DNA of 64,000 nucleotides, from NCBI GenBank assembly GCA_964412375.1, contig CAYPOD010000008.1, positions 45,726-109,725 of the forward strand. Direction: 5' to 3'. A program made the position numbers and the translations under genes. The notes beneath the pieces are model-generated. The model made no database searches and was not told the origin of the DNA. It saw only the letters and a list, made by a program, of their open reading frames with translations. Positions 43,922 through 52,426 of this stretch are shown here, piece by piece (position 1 is the stretch's first letter; every line of letters starts with the position of its first letter). The stretch is from CADEDV01 sp964412375. GTDB taxonomy: Bacteria; Bacteroidota; Bacteroidia; Chitinophagales; Chitinophagaceae.

Positions 43922-44137
43922 TTATTTTTGATTCTTCCACCAGCGGTATCCGATATAGCCCACAATAGCAAACGGTGCAAAAGCCAGGTAAAGAATACCG
44001 CTGTTCATGCCCTTGGCGGGTTTTTCACCCAATTGCTGGGCGGTTTTGGTGCAGATGGAACATTGCGCTGTTGATTGCTGCACGGTAAACAGGAAAAAGA
44101 AAATCAAAAGAGAAAAAATCAGGGCCCACTTTTTCAT
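43922..44137 (-). CDS. small exported membrane protein, conserved in Bacteroidota
   Basis: A 71-residue protein. The signal or first helix is WALIFSLLIFFFLFTV, then CSICTKTAQQLGEKPAKGMN, then a helix LYLAFAPFAIVGYIGYRWWK. The CSIC pair may bind a metal or form a disulfide outside the membrane. Close relatives are small hypothetical proteins of Bacteroidota. The start was set to ATG 44137; a longer frame to 44206 crosses the terminator of typA. Confidence 0.7.
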   Translation of the reverse strand: MKKWALIFSLLIFFFLFTVQQSTAQCSICTKTAQQLGEKPAKGMNSGILYLAFAPFAIVGYIGYRWWKNQK

Positions 44138-44191
44138 ACCATAGAATTGAAAGGCAAAAATACAACAGAACGGGAAAATGGCTTGCAATAA

Positions 44192-44218
44192 AAAAGGCCG
44201 GATCATTTCCGGCCTTTT
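44192..44218 (-). terminator. intrinsic terminator of typA
   Basis: AAAAGGCCGGA (44192-44202) pairs with TCCGGCCTTTT (44208-44218) in a perfect 11-bp stem with a five-base loop; on the minus strand it is followed by a T-run. It lies 21 bases after the typA stop. Confidence 0.85.
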
Positions 44219-44238
44219 ACAAATTTTTGCTTTGAAAT

Positions 44239-46050
44239 TTACACAGCTTCCGCTTCCATCTTCTTCTGCACTTTCTTTCTTTCCTCCTCATTCAGGATCA
44301 CTTTACGCATCCGGATGAAATTGGGTGTTACCTCAATGCACTCATCCTGCTGAATATATTCCATGCATTCTTCCAGTGTCATCAGGGTTTTGGGAGCAAT
44401 ATTGGTGGCTGCATCACTGCCGCTGGCCCGGTGGTTGGTCAGTTTCTTTTGCTCGGTGGCATTTACCACCAGGTCACCCGGTTTTATATTCTCAGCGATG
44501 ATCTGGCCTGCATATACATCCTCACCCGGGTCAACAAAGAAAGTGCCCCTGTCCTGTAATTTATCAATAGAGTAGGCCGTGGTCTTATCCTGTATTTTGG
44601 AGATCAGCACACCATTGTTCCGTCCGGGGATAGGGCCTTTCCAGGGTTTGTATTCTGTGAAACGATGTGCCATCACAGCTTCACCGGTTGTGGCGGTGAG
44701 CATTTGTGTACGCAAACCAATCAAACCTCTTGAGGGTATTTCAAATTCCAGGTGCTGCATCTCTCCCTTAGTCTCCATCACATGCATTTCACCTTTTCTT
44801 CTCGTCACCAGGTCAATTACTTTGCTGGCAAATTCCTGCGGCACATCCACTACCAGGTTTTCATAGGGCTCGCACTTCACCCCATTCACTTCTTTTACGA
44901 TCACCTGCGGCTGACCCACTGTGAGTTCATATCCTTCACGACGCATGGTTTCTATCAAAATACCCAAATGCAGGATGCCGCGGCCATAGACAATAAAACT
45001 GTCGCCTTCTTCGCTGTCTTCCACCCGCAGGGCAAGATTTTTTTCCGTTTCTTTCATCAGCCTGTCACGCAGGTGTCGGGAGGTAACAAATTTTCCATCC
45101 TTACCAAAAAAAGGTGAGTTGTTGATGGAGAACAGCATGTTCATCGTGGGTTCATCCACGCTGATCACCGGCAGTGCTTCGGGGTTTTCAGCATCGGCAA
45201 TGGTGTCGCCAATATTAAAATCTTCAATGCCTACTACGGCACACAGATCACCGGCCACTACTTCGGTCACTTTCTTTTTACCCATTCCTTCAAACACATA
45301 CAACTCTCTCACTTTTGTTTTCTTGACAGTGCCATCGGCCTGCATCAAAACGATTGGCTGGTTTTCTTTGATCACCCCACGGCTTACTTTGCCCACGGCA
45401 ATCCGGCCGAGGAAAGAAGAGTAATCCAGAGAAGTGATCTGCATTTGCAGCGGGCCTTCATTCACTTTGGGTGGCGGTACATATTTGATGATACCATCCA
45501 GCAAAGGATTGATATTATCAATCTGCTCAAGGGAGTCATTGAACCAGCCGTTTTTACCCGAACCATAAAAGGTTGGGAAATCCAGTTGTTCTTCGGTAGC
45601 ATCCAGGTTGAAGAATAATTCAAACACCGCATCATGCACTTCGTCAGGACGGCAATTGGGTTTATCTACTTTGTTAATGACTACAATAGGTTTCAGGTTT
45701 AGCTGCAGCGCTTTTTGCAACACAAATCTTGTTTGCGGCATCGGTCCTTCAAAGGCATCCACCAGCAGGATCACACCATCTGCCATTTTCAGTACTCTTT
45801 CCACCTCACCGCCAAAGTCGGCGTGGCCGGGGGTGTCAATAACATTGATCTTAACATCTTTATATACTACAGCCGCATTCTTACTGAAAATTGTGATGCC
45901 CCGTTCTCTTTCAAGGTCGTTGCTGTCCATGATCAGGTCGCCGGTCTCCTGGTTCTCCCGGAAGACCTTTGTAGTATGTAAAATCTTGTCAACCAGGGTA
46001 GTTTTACCGTGGTCAACGTGGGCAATGATGGCGATATTCCTGATTTGCAT
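44239..46050 (-). CDS. typA: translational GTPase TypA/BipA
   Basis: Ribosome-binding GTPase of the elongation-factor family, needed for ribosome assembly and stress or cold adaptation. 603 residues. G1 is AHVDHGKTTLVD, G2 lies in RERGITIFSK, G3 is DTPGHADFGG, G4 is NKVDKP. Domains II, III and V and the C-terminal TypA-specific domain follow (RRKGEMHVMETKGE, GLIRTQM-type LIGLRTQMLT). The start at ATG 46050 (MQIRNIAI) was chosen; ATG 46056 is possible. A standard Bacteroidota promoter lies just upstream. Confidence 0.96.
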   Translation of the reverse strand: MQIRNIAIIAHVDHGKTTLVDKILHTTKVFRENQETGDLIMDSNDLERERGITIFSKNAAVVYKDVKINVIDTPGHADFGGEVERVLKMADGVILLVDAFEGPMPQTRFVLQKALQLNLKPIVVINKVDKPNCRPDEVHDAVFELFFNLDATEEQLDFPTFYGSGKNGWFNDSLEQIDNINPLLDGIIKYVPPPKVNEGPLQMQITSLDYSSFLGRIAVGKVSRGVIKENQPIVLMQADGTVKKTKVRELYVFEGMGKKKVTEVVAGDLCAVVGIEDFNIGDTIADAENPEALPVISVDEPTMNMLFSINNSPFFGKDGKFVTSRHLRDRLMKETEKNLALRVEDSEEGDSFIVYGRGILHLGILIETMRREGYELTVGQPQVIVKEVNGVKCEPYENLVVDVPQEFASKVIDLVTRRKGEMHVMETKGEMQHLEFEIPSRGLIGLRTQMLTATTGEAVMAHRFTEYKPWKGPIPGRNNGVLISKIQDKTTAYSIDKLQDRGTFFVDPGEDVYAGQIIAENIKPGDLVVNATEQKKLTNHRASGSDAATNIAPKTLMTLEECMEYIQQDECIEVTPNFIRMRKVILNEEERKKVQKKMEAEAV

Positions 46051-46072
46051 AGTCATTTTTTCAAACGAGCGG

Positions 46073-46103
46073 CGAAGGTACGCCAATTCAGCCGGGGAGC
46101 AAA
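46073..46103 (-). promoter_or_regulatory. promoter of typA
   Basis: On the coding strand TTTG (complement of 46100-46103), a 19-base spacer, and TACCTTCG (46073-46080), near-consensus for -33 TTTG and -7 TAnnTTTG. The implied start is near 46066, 10-16 bases before the start codon. Confidence 0.6.
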
Positions 46104-46185
46104 GGAATAAGAGGTTAAATCTGTGTTTAGCAATCACCTTTATTCAAATACTTCATCCTAAAGGAAATGCTGCTGCAAACAGTTG

Positions 46186-47013
46186 TCAGGGTTCTTGCTT
46201 TTGAAACGGCTTTTTCATCAATGTGGCAAAATCCTCGTCTTTTTCGTTGGGATAATACCGGTCAAGACCATAACGTATGTCTTTGGGGTCAAGCTTCATA
46301 AAAGTGCCGAGAAGCCGGTCCCAGATGGACAGCACAGCGCCATAATTGCTGTCTGTATAGGGTTGTTTCCAGTGGTGATGCACTTTGTGCATGTTGGGAG
46401 AAACAAGTACATAACTAAGTCCTTTGTCCAGCCATTTGGGTAGACTGATATTGGCATGAGTGAATGCCGTAGAAAGTACCAGGATGGTTTGAAAGATCAT
46501 TACGGCATACATCGGCGCCCCGCTGAGGACAATGCCCATGAAAAAGAAAATGCCTCTCAGCACACTTTCGCCGGGATGATGGCGAAGACCGGTGGTGACA
46601 TCCACATTATTGTCCGCATGATGGATGATATGAAAACGCCAAAGGAGTGGCACTTTATGCTCGGTGATATGAACCAGCCAGCCGCCAAAAAAATCAAGCA
46701 CCAGGAAACTTATAACAATGGTCCACAGAACAGAGGCCTGTGTCCACCAGACCAAACCAAAGCCTTCAACTTTGCACCAGTCGCTGAGCCTGACAATAAT
46801 AATGGCTAAAAAAGTATGAATGACCAGGTGAATGACCGTGAAGGAAAAATTTATAGCAGCATGACGGAGTTTGGTTTTTTTATAACTCAGTCTCAGCAAA
46901 GGGATGCTGCCTTCAATGATCCAGAAGAAAAGCAGACCACCGACCAAAAAAGCCATCCGTTCCAGCGGACGTTGTTCAAGGGTTTCAAAATATTGAATGA
47001 TATCCTCCCACAT
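46186..47013 (-). CDS. fatty acid hydroxylase/sterol desaturase family protein
   Basis: A 275-residue membrane protein with about four helices. The histidine clusters that bind the di-iron center are visible: HITEHKVPLLWRFHIIHHAD and HKVHHHWKQPYTDSNYG, plus LRHHPGE between. The family adds hydroxyl groups or desaturates lipids or sterols. In this setting it probably modifies a membrane lipid or carotenoid (inference). The DUF2007 gene precedes it on the same strand. Confidence 0.9.
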   Translation of the reverse strand: MWEDIIQYFETLEQRPLERMAFLVGGLLFFWIIEGSIPLLRLSYKKTKLRHAAINFSFTVIHLVIHTFLAIIIVRLSDWCKVEGFGLVWWTQASVLWTIVISFLVLDFFGGWLVHITEHKVPLLWRFHIIHHADNNVDVTTGLRHHPGESVLRGIFFFMGIVLSGAPMYAVMIFQTILVLSTAFTHANISLPKWLDKGLSYVLVSPNMHKVHHHWKQPYTDSNYGAVLSIWDRLLGTFMKLDPKDIRYGLDRYYPNEKDEDFATLMKKPFQKQEP

Positions 47014-47036
47014 GGCAATGAAAATAGGGTTAAAAG

Positions 47037-47282
47037 TTACGAAGTAAAACCGGATGAACCGCCGGATTCCTGTTCCCTTTTGGTTAATATTTCAAGTGCC
47101 CTTTCTGCCTGCACATTGGCCACCATCAGCTTGATGCCGCCAACGGCTATGGATAGCAAAGGGTCAATAGTGACCGTGTTTTCATCTTTCAGCCAGCAAT
47201 TGATACCTTCTTCCTGCAACATGCCCATATCAATGTGTGCGGTTACATAATTATCATACCGGCGTAGAATGACAAATTCCAT
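47037..47282 (-). CDS. DUF2007 small protein
   Basis: An 81-residue protein. The DUF2007 signature YDNYVTAHIDMGMLQEEGI with DPLLSIAVGGIKLMVAN fits the family described as putative signal-transducing proteins. The fold is ferredoxin-like and probably binds a small ligand. It lies 23 bases before the hydroxylase gene. The tail is rich in serine and glycine. Confidence 0.85.
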   Translation of the reverse strand: MEFVILRRYDNYVTAHIDMGMLQEEGINCWLKDENTVTIDPLLSIAVGGIKLMVANVQAERALEILTKREQESGGSSGFTS

Positions 47283-47296
47283 ATCTGTAAAATAAA

Positions 47297-47322
47297 AAAT
47301 CTCTCTTAAGAAAGAGAGATTT
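47297..47322 (-). terminator. intrinsic terminator of dnaN
   Basis: AAATCTCTCTT (47297-47307) pairs with AAGAGAGATTT (47312-47322) in a perfect 11-bp stem with loop AAGA; on the minus strand a T-rich run follows. It lies 31 bases after the dnaN stop and before the DUF2007 gene. Confidence 0.8.
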
Positions 47323-47352
47323 ACAAAAACGTATTTTTCTAGCAGAGCCGGA

Positions 47353-48468
47353 TCATTGATTCAGCATCAGCGGCATCACCAGCATCAGCAGTTCTTCATT
47401 GTCTTCCTGTTCTGTGGGCTTGATAAGACCCGCTTTGGTGGGAGTGGACAATTCAACATTCACCTCATCACTGTCGGCTGCAGAGAGCATCTCAATCAAA
47501 AACTTTGCATTAAAGGCGATCATCAGGTCTTCGCCGTTATACTGGCATTTCATCCTTTCGTTTCCTTCAAAGCTGAAATCAACATCCTGTGCTGCCAATT
47601 GCAGTTCGCTGCCGCTGATGCTCAGTGCCACCTGGTTGGTGCTTTTATTACTGAAAATGCTTACCCGGCGCAAGGCACTTTGAAAATCATTCTTATTAAC
47701 GGTGAGGCGATAAGGATTATCAGCGGGTATCACCACTTTATAATCCGGGAATCTTGCATCAATCAGCCGGCAGCTCATTTGCGTGGTGCCGTGCTTAACA
47801 AAAAGATGATTGTTGTTATAGCTCAGTGTCAGTTCATCTTCGTTAGATGGAATAGCGGCTTTCAGCAGGTTCAGCGGTTTGCGGGGCACGATGAACGAAT
47901 CATTTTTTGGACAGCTGACATCTTTTCTCTTATACCGGACAAGACGATGTGCATCGGTGGCCACACACTGCAATCCTTTTTTGTCCAGTTCAAAGAACAC
48001 CCCTGTCATGGCTGGGCGCAGGTCGTCGTTGCTGGTAGCAAACAAGGTTTTACCAATGGCAGTGATCAGCGCTGAAGCAGTCATGTTGAAAGAAGTGGTA
48101 TCATCGGCAGCCGGTTCTTTGGGAAAATTATCCGGGTTTTCTCCCATCACTTTATACTTACCGTTATCACTCGTAATCTCAATGCCGAAGTTCTTATCAA
48201 TATTAAAAGTCAGTGGCTGATCGGGAATGTTTTTCAGTGAATCTATTAAAATTTTCGCCGGGATACAGACTTTGCCGCTGTCTTTGGCTTCAATTTCCAG
48301 CTGTACCCTCATGACGGTTTCCAGGTCGGTGGCCACCACGGTCAGTTTGTTTTTGCCTATTTCAAACAAAAAATCTTCGAGAATGGGTAAAACCGTATTT
48401 GCATTGATGACACCGGCGATATGCTGCAGTTGTTTCAATAAAGAAGAGGAGGATACAATAAACTTCAT
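47353..48468 (-). CDS. dnaN: DNA polymerase III subunit beta (sliding clamp)
   Basis: Ring-shaped processivity clamp of the replicative polymerase. 371 residues in three similar domains; family blocks are NTVLPILEDFLFEI, FNMTASALITAIGKTLFATS, RPAMTGVFFELD and ATDAHRLVRY, and the terminal VMPLML matches the usual MPMR/L-type end. dnaA and recF are not adjacent, which is normal in this phylum. A weak promoter (TTGG-N18-TAGTTTCG) can be seen 25-55 bases upstream. Confidence 0.96.
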   Translation of the reverse strand: MKFIVSSSSLLKQLQHIAGVINANTVLPILEDFLFEIGKNKLTVVATDLETVMRVQLEIEAKDSGKVCIPAKILIDSLKNIPDQPLTFNIDKNFGIEITSDNGKYKVMGENPDNFPKEPAADDTTSFNMTASALITAIGKTLFATSNDDLRPAMTGVFFELDKKGLQCVATDAHRLVRYKRKDVSCPKNDSFIVPRKPLNLLKAAIPSNEDELTLSYNNNHLFVKHGTTQMSCRLIDARFPDYKVVIPADNPYRLTVNKNDFQSALRRVSIFSNKSTNQVALSISGSELQLAAQDVDFSFEGNERMKCQYNGEDLMIAFNAKFLIEMLSAADSDEVNVELSTPTKAGLIKPTEQEDNEELLMLVMPLMLNQ

Positions 48469-48551
48469 CGGTCAATTGGTTTGGGGCGAAACTACTGATT
48501 TTTGGTTTACAGCCAACACTTTAAGGGACCTGTGGATTAGTTGTGCTTTGT

Positions 48552-48582
48552 ATTGCTCCTGTTGCCTTCTTTAGTATCTTGC
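48552..48582 (+). promoter_or_regulatory. possible promoter of the protease module
   Basis: ATTG (48552-48555), 19 bases, and TATCTTGC (48575-48582), similar to the arrangement before the radical SAM gene. Matches to TTTG and TAnnTTTG are partial. Confidence 0.35.
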
Positions 48583-48603
48583 CGGGACTCAAAAAACCGA
48601 TGC

Positions 48604-49929
48604 ATGCTGGACAAATTGTTTGGTTGGGGAAGGAAAAAAGATGAACCGCAGGATACAGGACCGGCTCTTAGTTTTGGCCGTTACTCCGACAATAACAAAC
48701 CTGTGGCCAAGGTGAACCGCTGGGCGGATGCCGACAATTTTTTCAAAGAAAAAAAATACCCCGAAAGCTTTGATGCTTTTTTTGAATACCTGCGGGATGA
48801 TGTGGCGGAAAACGTAGTGTATGAACGCAACGGACAAGAGGGCAGGTTTCAACTTTACCAGGGTTCAAGGATCGTCAGGGGGCAGTTTGATAAAGACCAG
48901 GTAAGCGCTGAAGTGACGCTGGCACGGATGCCACAACCCTCGGTGCCGGTGATGCGCCGGTTGCTGGAAATGAATTTTACGCTGTACTATAGCCGCTTTG
49001 CTATCGACAATGACCGGCTTTGCATGCGGTTTGACTCGGCCACATATGCGGCCAATCCCAGCAAACTCTATTATGGTTTAAAAGAACTGGCCACCAAAGC
49101 CGACAAACAGGACGACCTGCTGATGCAGGATTTCAGTATGCTGGAAACTACCGATAATGAACACATTACTGTCATTCCTGCACAGGAAAAGGAAGTGAAA
49201 TATGCTTTCACGCAAAAATGGATTAAAGAAACCCTTGAAGTTATTGCAGCCGCTGATGCAGATAAATTTTCAGGCGGCATTGCTTATATGTTACTATCAC
49301 TGGCCTACCGGATTGACTACCTCATCATGCCCGAAGGCAACCTGCTGCATGAGCTTGAAAAAATTCCCGGTATATATTTTAAAAAAGATGATCGGCAGGT
49401 GACAGAAAAGAACAGGGACATGATGGAAGAGTTTAAAAAACTGCAGGCAAAACCTAAGGAAGAGTTCGTGGCCTCCTTGTTCAGGTCGAAATATACTTTT
49501 TCCATTGTGGCGCCGCAGCAATATAAAGTGGTGTCCGATTCAATCTATGGAGCCAATCAAAGCATGATATGGTACCGTGACAACAACCATTCATTTATCG
49601 CCTCCCAGGTGATTGAGTATGGCATTGCGTTTTGCCAGTATTCTTATAGCCTGCCAAAAATGATCACCGAATTATTTCAGCTGTATATGATGGTGAACTA
49701 TGCCGACTTCTTTACAGCATTGGGGTATAAAACGATATATTATGATGCCCCTAAGAATGAGTTCCGGACTTCTGCTATCGTTGAGAAAATTGCAGAAATT
49801 CAACAACGCTGGAAAGAAAAATATCCGAATGCAGATTTTAAAACCAGCAACCTTCGTTTTGACAACCTGGTTAATTTCAATTTCTCTTTTACCAATGAAT
49901 TACAATTCTTAAACATGGAGGGGAAGTGA
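48604..49929 (+). CDS. hypothetical protein of the protease module, YbjN/chaperone-like domain
   Basis: Not recognised as a whole. 441 residues, no signal peptide. The N-terminus MLDKLFGWGRKKDEPQ is basic and amphipathic. Residues about 60-150 (FQLYQGSRIVRGQFDKDQ, LLEMNFTLYYSRFAIDNDRL) look like a YbjN or type III secretion chaperone-like domain, similar to the C-terminal domain of the protease encoded next. The rest (about 220-441) is helical with aromatic residues. Its stop TGA lies 2 bases before the next ATG, so the two are translationally coupled. Confidence 0.7.
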   Translation: MLDKLFGWGRKKDEPQDTGPALSFGRYSDNNKPVAKVNRWADADNFFKEKKYPESFDAFFEYLRDDVAENVVYERNGQEGRFQLYQGSRIVRGQFDKDQVSAEVTLARMPQPSVPVMRRLLEMNFTLYYSRFAIDNDRLCMRFDSATYAANPSKLYYGLKELATKADKQDDLLMQDFSMLETTDNEHITVIPAQEKEVKYAFTQKWIKETLEVIAAADADKFSGGIAYMLLSLAYRIDYLIMPEGNLLHELEKIPGIYFKKDDRQVTEKNRDMMEEFKKLQAKPKEEFVASLFRSKYTFSIVAPQQYKVVSDSIYGANQSMIWYRDNNHSFIASQVIEYGIAFCQYSYSLPKMITELFQLYMMVNYADFFTALGYKTIYYDAPKNEFRTSAIVEKIAEIQQRWKEKYPNADFKTSNLRFDNLVNFNFSFTNELQFLNMEGK

Positions 49930-49931
49930 TC

Positions 49932-51035
49932 ATGATGGATACACAGAAGATAATTGAACAATTTCAGCCCGTCATTATCCAGATTGCTACACAAACTGGT
50001 ACCGGGACCGGCTTTTATGTAAAAGAATTTGACCTTATTGTAACCAATGATCATGTGGTGGGAGAAAACCCGGAAGTAACCATTGCCGGAAAAACTTTTG
50101 ATAAAGCGTTATCAAGGGTGTGGTACACCGACCGTAAACATGATCTTGCTTTTCTTGAAGCGCCGAAGGGGGTTCAGTTGCCGGAGATCAGGCTGGGGCG
50201 CTATGAAGAAATGAAAGACGGCGATGCCGTGGTGGCTATCGGTCATCCATACGGACTGAATTATACCGCTACACAGGGAGTGATCTCCAAAGTGGACAGG
50301 ATAAGGGACGGGGTGAAGTTTATCCAGATAGATGCAGCCATCAACCCCGGCAACAGTGGCGGACCACTGCTGAATAACAAGGGAGAAGTGATCGGTGTGA
50401 ATTCATTTATTATCCGGGGGGGAGATAATTTAGGCTTTGCCTTACCGGTATCTTATTTGCGGGAAGCATTGCAATTATACCTGCCCAACAGGGGTCATGC
50501 TTCCACCCGTTGTTACAGTTGCGGTTTTGTGGTTTCAGCAACGAATATTGAATCAGGAAAATATTGTCCCAGTTGCGGCACGGAAGTGCTGCTTCCAAAA
50601 ATACCTGAAAAAGAAGTGGAACCGGTAGGAGTGGCCAAGACAATTGAAGACATTCTGCGGGAATTAGGCAAAGATGTACGCCTGGCAAGAGAGGGGCTTA
50701 ATCATTGGAGTGTGAAAGAGGGTTCGGCCAAAATAAAGATCACTTATAATGCCGAGAATTTTTTTATCGCCGGCGATGCTTTTCTCTGCCAGATGCCTTC
50801 CGATGCGACAAAGATCAAACCGCTTTACCAGTTTTTATTAAAAGAGAACTATAACATGAACGGGTTGGTCCTGAGTTGCGTGAAGCAGAATATTGTTCTT
50901 TCCTGCATTATGTATGACCTGGACATGAGCAAAGAGACCGGCGCCAGTGCATTCCGCCATCTTTTCCGGCAGGCAGATCATTATGATGATTTTTTGAAAC
51001 AGGAATATAGTTGCACAGACCGGCTGGAGGAATGA
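49932..51035 (+). CDS. cytoplasmic trypsin-like serine protease with zinc ribbon and YbjN-like domain
   Basis: A 367-residue protein without signal peptide. Protease domain residues 1-185 belong to the HtrA/Deg-like S1 group: catalytic H41 (VTNDHVVG), D71 (RKHDLAFLE) and S142 (NPGNSGGPL). A zinc ribbon follows with C194, C197, C212 and C215 (CYSCG and CPSCG). The C-terminal domain (about 235-367) resembles YbjN/T3SS-chaperone folds, with LLKENYNMNGLVLSCVKQN. There is no PDZ domain. A GTG at 49926 could also be the start. The domain set is unusual; the partner may be the product of the preceding gene. Confidence 0.8.
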   Translation: MMDTQKIIEQFQPVIIQIATQTGTGTGFYVKEFDLIVTNDHVVGENPEVTIAGKTFDKALSRVWYTDRKHDLAFLEAPKGVQLPEIRLGRYEEMKDGDAVVAIGHPYGLNYTATQGVISKVDRIRDGVKFIQIDAAINPGNSGGPLLNNKGEVIGVNSFIIRGGDNLGFALPVSYLREALQLYLPNRGHASTRCYSCGFVVSATNIESGKYCPSCGTEVLLPKIPEKEVEPVGVAKTIEDILRELGKDVRLAREGLNHWSVKEGSAKIKITYNAENFFIAGDAFLCQMPSDATKIKPLYQFLLKENYNMNGLVLSCVKQNIVLSCIMYDLDMSKETGASAFRHLFRQADHYDDFLKQEYSCTDRLEE

Positions 51036-51050
51036 TGCGACAAAAATTAA

Positions 51051-51518
51051 GTGGTGTTATATAAAAAGACCTTGACAACAGAACAGGCGCTGCAAAAACT
51101 GCGTCATTACTGCGGCTACCAGGAGCGCTGCCACCAGGAAGTGAAAGAGAAGTTGTACAGCCTTGGCGTGAAGAAAAAGGAACACGATGCAATCATTGCT
51201 TCGCTGATCGAAGACAACTACCTGAATGAAGAAAGGTTTGCCATAGCTTTTGCCGGGGGTAAATTCCGGATGAAACAATGGGGCCGGGTGAAAATAAAAT
51301 ATGAGCTGAAGCAACGGCAGGTAAGTGATTACAGTATTAAAAAAGCAATGAAACAGATTGACGAAAAGGAATATCTCACCGTTTTACAAAAGCTGGCTGA
51401 AGACAGGTATGCTTCGCTGAAAGCAGAGCAATACCTCGTTCGCAAAAAGAAAACGATGGATTATTTATTGCAAAAGGGATTTGAAATGGAACTGGTGAGA
51501 GCGGTGATGGAGAAATAA
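51051..51518 (+). CDS. recX: recombination regulator RecX
   Basis: A 155-residue RecX-family protein that binds RecA filaments. Three-helix repeats are visible: ALQKLRHYCGYQERCHQEVK, LIEDNYLNEERFAIAFAGGK and KQRQVSDYSIKKAMKQI. The frame starts at GTG (51051 or 51054) right after a stop, so a non-ATG start is required. It follows the protease by 15 bases. recA is not in the window. Confidence 0.85.
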   Translation: MVLYKKTLTTEQALQKLRHYCGYQERCHQEVKEKLYSLGVKKKEHDAIIASLIEDNYLNEERFAIAFAGGKFRMKQWGRVKIKYELKQRQVSDYSIKKAMKQIDEKEYLTVLQKLAEDRYASLKAEQYLVRKKKTMDYLLQKGFEMELVRAVMEK

Positions 51519-51570
51519 ACAATATTCAATCATTCAAATCGGTTTAGTGTAACTTTTATTGGAATCGGAT

Positions 51571-52386
51571 ATGCCTCGTCTTACTTTAACCATCTTACAA
51601 ACGAATCTTCATTGGGAAGATAAAACCGCCAATCTTCAGCTATTAGAAGATAAGATCAGGAGCATCAAAGAAAAAACAGAAGTGGTGGTGCTGCCTGAAA
51701 TGTTCAGCACAGGGTTTAGCATGAAGCCCAAAGAATTGGCGGAAACGATGGATGGAGAAACGGTGCAGTGGATGAAAAAAGTAGCTGCAGAGAAAAAAGT
51801 CATTTTAACCGGCAGTGTAATAATTGAAGAGGCAGGTGACTATTTTAACCGGCTGATATGGATGTTGCCCAACGGGCAGTATGGTGTATATGATAAACGC
51901 CACCGTTTTGCTTTTGCAGGAGAACATGAACATTACACAGCAGGAAATAAACGACTCATTGCATCAGTAAAAGGGTGGAGAATAAATTTATTGATTTGTT
52001 ATGATCTGCGTTTTCCTGTTTGGTCAAGACAATCTCCCCCTCTCCCTGGGGAGAGGGGGCTGGGGGGTGAGGTCGAATATGATATATTGATATATGTAGC
52101 CAACTGGCCGGAAAGAAGAAGCCATGCCTGGAAAACTTTATTGCAGGCAAGGGCTATCGAAAATCAATCTTATGTTGTTGGTGTAAACCGGGTGGGTCAT
52201 GACGGCAATAATATTTATCACAGCGGTGACAGTATGGTGATTGATCCGCTGGGTGAAGTGTTGTATCATAAAAAAGATGAAGAGGATATTTTTACGATCA
52301 CACTGGATAAAGCCCATCTTGATACGATAAGAGAGAAATTTCCATTCTGGAAGGATGGTGACAAATTTAGAATAGAAGAGATATGA
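51571..52386 (+). CDS. nitrilase-superfamily amidohydrolase (omega-amidase-like) with repeat insertion
   Basis: A 271-residue carbon-nitrogen hydrolase. The catalytic triad is E43 (LPEMFS), K109 (YDKRHRFAF) and C143 (LLICYDLRFPVW). It is most like omega-amidase YafV/Nit2 which deaminates alpha-keto acid amides. After VWSR (residue 153), the usual continuation is broken by about 15 residues, QSPPLPGERGLGGEV, encoded by a GC-rich palindromic repeat (52034-52075), after which YDILIYVANWPERRSHAWK resumes. The frame is kept. The start at ATG 51571 was preferred over TTG 51559. Confidence 0.9.
   Translation: MPRLTLTILQTNLHWEDKTANLQLLEDKIRSIKEKTEVVVLPEMFSTGFSMKPKELAETMDGETVQWMKKVAAEKKVILTGSVIIEEAGDYFNRLIWMLPNGQYGVYDKRHRFAFAGEHEHYTAGNKRLIASVKGWRINLLICYDLRFPVWSRQSPPLPGERGLGGEVEYDILIYVANWPERRSHAWKTLLQARAIENQSYVVGVNRVGHDGNNIYHSGDSMVIDPLGEVLYHKKDEEDIFTITLDKAHLDTIREKFPFWKDGDKFRIEEI
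52034..52075. repeat. GC-rich palindromic repeat inserted in frame in a gene
   Basis: CCCCCTCTCCC (52036-52046) and GGGAGAGGGGG (52049-52059) form a near-perfect palindrome, followed by CTGGGGGGTGAGGTC. The complementary-strand reading gives the peptide HPPAPSPQGEGE, a marker of a dispersed repeat known from many bacteria. The insertion keeps the host frame. Confidence 0.7.
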
Positions 52387-52426
52387 GCTTTTTCTTGCAA
52401 AGTTGCAAGGGGTGTCTTATTGGTTC

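Noticed and set aside
45608..46204. 198-codon open frame antisense to the typA start
   Set aside because: Overlaps the GTPase domain of typA and its promoter; no protein-like features.
47356..48075. 239-codon open frame antisense to dnaN
   Set aside because: dnaN is unmistakable and full length, so this is a shadow frame.
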